The translations under genes and the position numbers were made by a program. Of a stretch of DNA of 64,000 nt, positions 63,203 through 64,000 are shown one piece after another. The stretch comes from Desulfovirgula sp. (GTDB taxonomy: Bacteria; Bacillota; Desulfotomaculia; Desulfotomaculales; Desulfovirgulaceae). The notes under the pieces were generated by a model. The model ran no database searches. It was not told the origin of the DNA and saw only the letters and a program-made list of their open reading frames with translations. The stretch covers positions 62,001 to 126,000 of the forward strand of contig DYEX01000077.1 in the NCBI GenBank assembly GCA_020725525.1, read 5' to 3'. Positions within the stretch are counted from its first letter, which is position 1. Each line of letters starts with the position of its first letter.

Positions 63203-64000
63203 ATGCTAATTCACGAAGTGCTGGTGGTGGGGGGCGGGTTGGCCGGCCTGATGGCTGCGCTGGTGGCCTCGCAAAAGGCCGATGTGGCCGTTTTGAGCAA
63301 GATCTATCCCACCCGTTCCCACAGCGGAGCGGCACAGGGAGGGTTTAACGCCGCCCTGGGGGAAGACGATAGTATCGAGTCCCACATCTTTGACACGGTC
63401 AAGGGGAGCGATTACCTGGGGGATCAAGATGCCGTCGAGGTACTTTGCAGTGAGGGACCGGAAGTGATTTTAGAGCTGGAGAGGATGGGTGTGCCCTGGA
63501 CCCGTACCCCCGAAGGCAGGGTGGCCCAGCGCTCCCTGGGTGGTGCCGGCTTTCCCCGGGCCTGCTTTGCCGCCGATTTCTCCGGCCATGTAGTCCTGCA
63601 TACCCTTTTTGAACAGGTTCTCAGACGGGGAATTAAGATTTATCCAGAATGGCATCTGGTGGAATTACTGGTGGAAGACGGGCAGGTGGCCGGGGTGCTG
63701 GCCTATGACCTGGCCCGGGCCAGGTTGGAAGTAATCCGCAGCAAGGCGGTCATCCTGGCCACAGGTGGATACGGCCGGGCCTTTGCCAAAACCACCAATG
63801 CCCACGCTAACACGGGAGACGGGATGGCCATTGCTTACCGGGCAGGAGCAGTTCTTTCGGATATGGAGTTCGTCCAGTTCCATCCCACCACCTTGTACGG
63901 TACCAACATTCTTATTTCCGAAGCGGCCCGGGGAGAGGGCGGTTACCTGCGCAATTATGACGGTGAACGGTTTATGGTTCATTACGCACCTCAGAAGATG
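63203..64000 (+). CDS. Succinate dehydrogenase/fumarate reductase-type flavoprotein subunit (partial, runs off the window)
   Basis: First 266 residues of an SdhA/FrdA-family protein. Visible are the FAD-binding GGGLAG at 10-15, [15 protein letters not shown] with His40 where SdhA/FrdA carry FAD covalently, the [13 protein letters not shown] region, [24 protein letters not shown] and the substrate-binding [11 protein letters not shown] and EAARGEGG. The ATG has a strong AAAGGAGGTG nine bases upstream. The last step of fumarate reduction or succinate oxidation is the family's usual job; with the upstream redox protein it may act in the same pathway as the CoA-ligase genes. The C-terminus and partner subunits lie beyond the window. 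Confidence 0.9.
   Translation, partial: MLIHEVLVVGGGLAGLMAALVASQKADVAVLSKIYPTRSHSGAAQGGFNAALGEDDSIESHIFDTVKGSDYLGDQDAVEVLCSEGPEVILELERMGVPWTRTPEGRVAQRSLGGAGFPRACFAADFSGHVVLHTLFEQVLRRGIKIYPEWHLVELLVEDGQVAGVLAYDLARARLEVIRSKAVILATGGYGRAFAKTTNAHANTGDGMAIAYRAGAVLSDMEFVQFHPTTLYGTNILISEAARGEGGYLRNYDGERFMVHYAPQKM

Overview
The window reads as chromosomal DNA of a GC-rich, spore-forming, probably anaerobic Firmicute, most like the Desulfotomaculum/Pelotomaculum group of the Clostridia. This is inferred from gene order and gene content; no rRNA is present to test it. The clues are the yicC-remA-gmk-rpoZ-coaBC-priA-def-fmt-rsmB-rlmN-prpC-prkC-rsgA-rpe order known from Bacillus and Clostridia, a spoVK gene, LL-diaminopimelate aminotransferase (DapL), strong AGGAGG-type ribosome binding sites, and many TTG and GTG starts. 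No tRNA, rRNA, CRISPR array, prophage or intact insertion sequence was seen.

Layout. 1-10.8 kb: biotin genes (bioA, bioB), the ribosome quality-control factor rqcH on the minus strand, a calcium-type P-type ATPase, then dapF, dapL and an aspartate aminotransferase. 10.8-31.1 kb: one long plus-strand housekeeping series covering cyclic control (remA), nucleotide and CoA synthesis (gmk, coaBC), replication restart (priA), translation start and rRNA modification (def, fmt, rsmB, rlmN), then a signalling and cell-wall module (two FHA proteins, PP2C phosphatase, RodA/FtsW, PBP2, PASTA kinase), rsgA, rpe and a tiny rubredoxin-like gene. A short minus-strand MarR/zinc-ribbon unit interrupts it at 14.2-15.1 kb. 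31.2-35.4 kb: orphan CheW, an ABC-class ATPase, a YlbF-family protein with a cysteine tail, and miaB. 35.6-45.1 kb: mutS, a hydantoinase/HDAC-like pair, mutL, a methyltransferase, miaA and hfq. 45.1-48.4 kb (minus): LysR regulator, ynbB-like PLP enzyme, spoVK.

The accessory part, 48.8-64 kb, looks like one regulated catabolic island: a CitA/DcuS-type sensor kinase and response regulator, two paralogous TRAP solute-binding lipoproteins, TRAP permease subunits DctQ and DctM, a sigma-54 activator with a duplicated unrecognised sensor region, and, behind a very good sigma-54 promoter (57399-57414), a CitE-like CoA lyase, a SucCD-like acid-CoA ligase pair, an MmgE/PrpD enzyme, an FrhB-like iron-sulfur protein and the start of a fumarate reductase-type flavoprotein. 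The simplest reading is uptake of a di- or tricarboxylate, ATP-dependent CoA activation, and aldol cleavage to acetyl-CoA plus a 2-oxoacid. The substrate cannot be read from the sequence. This island is the best candidate in the window for an undescribed system.
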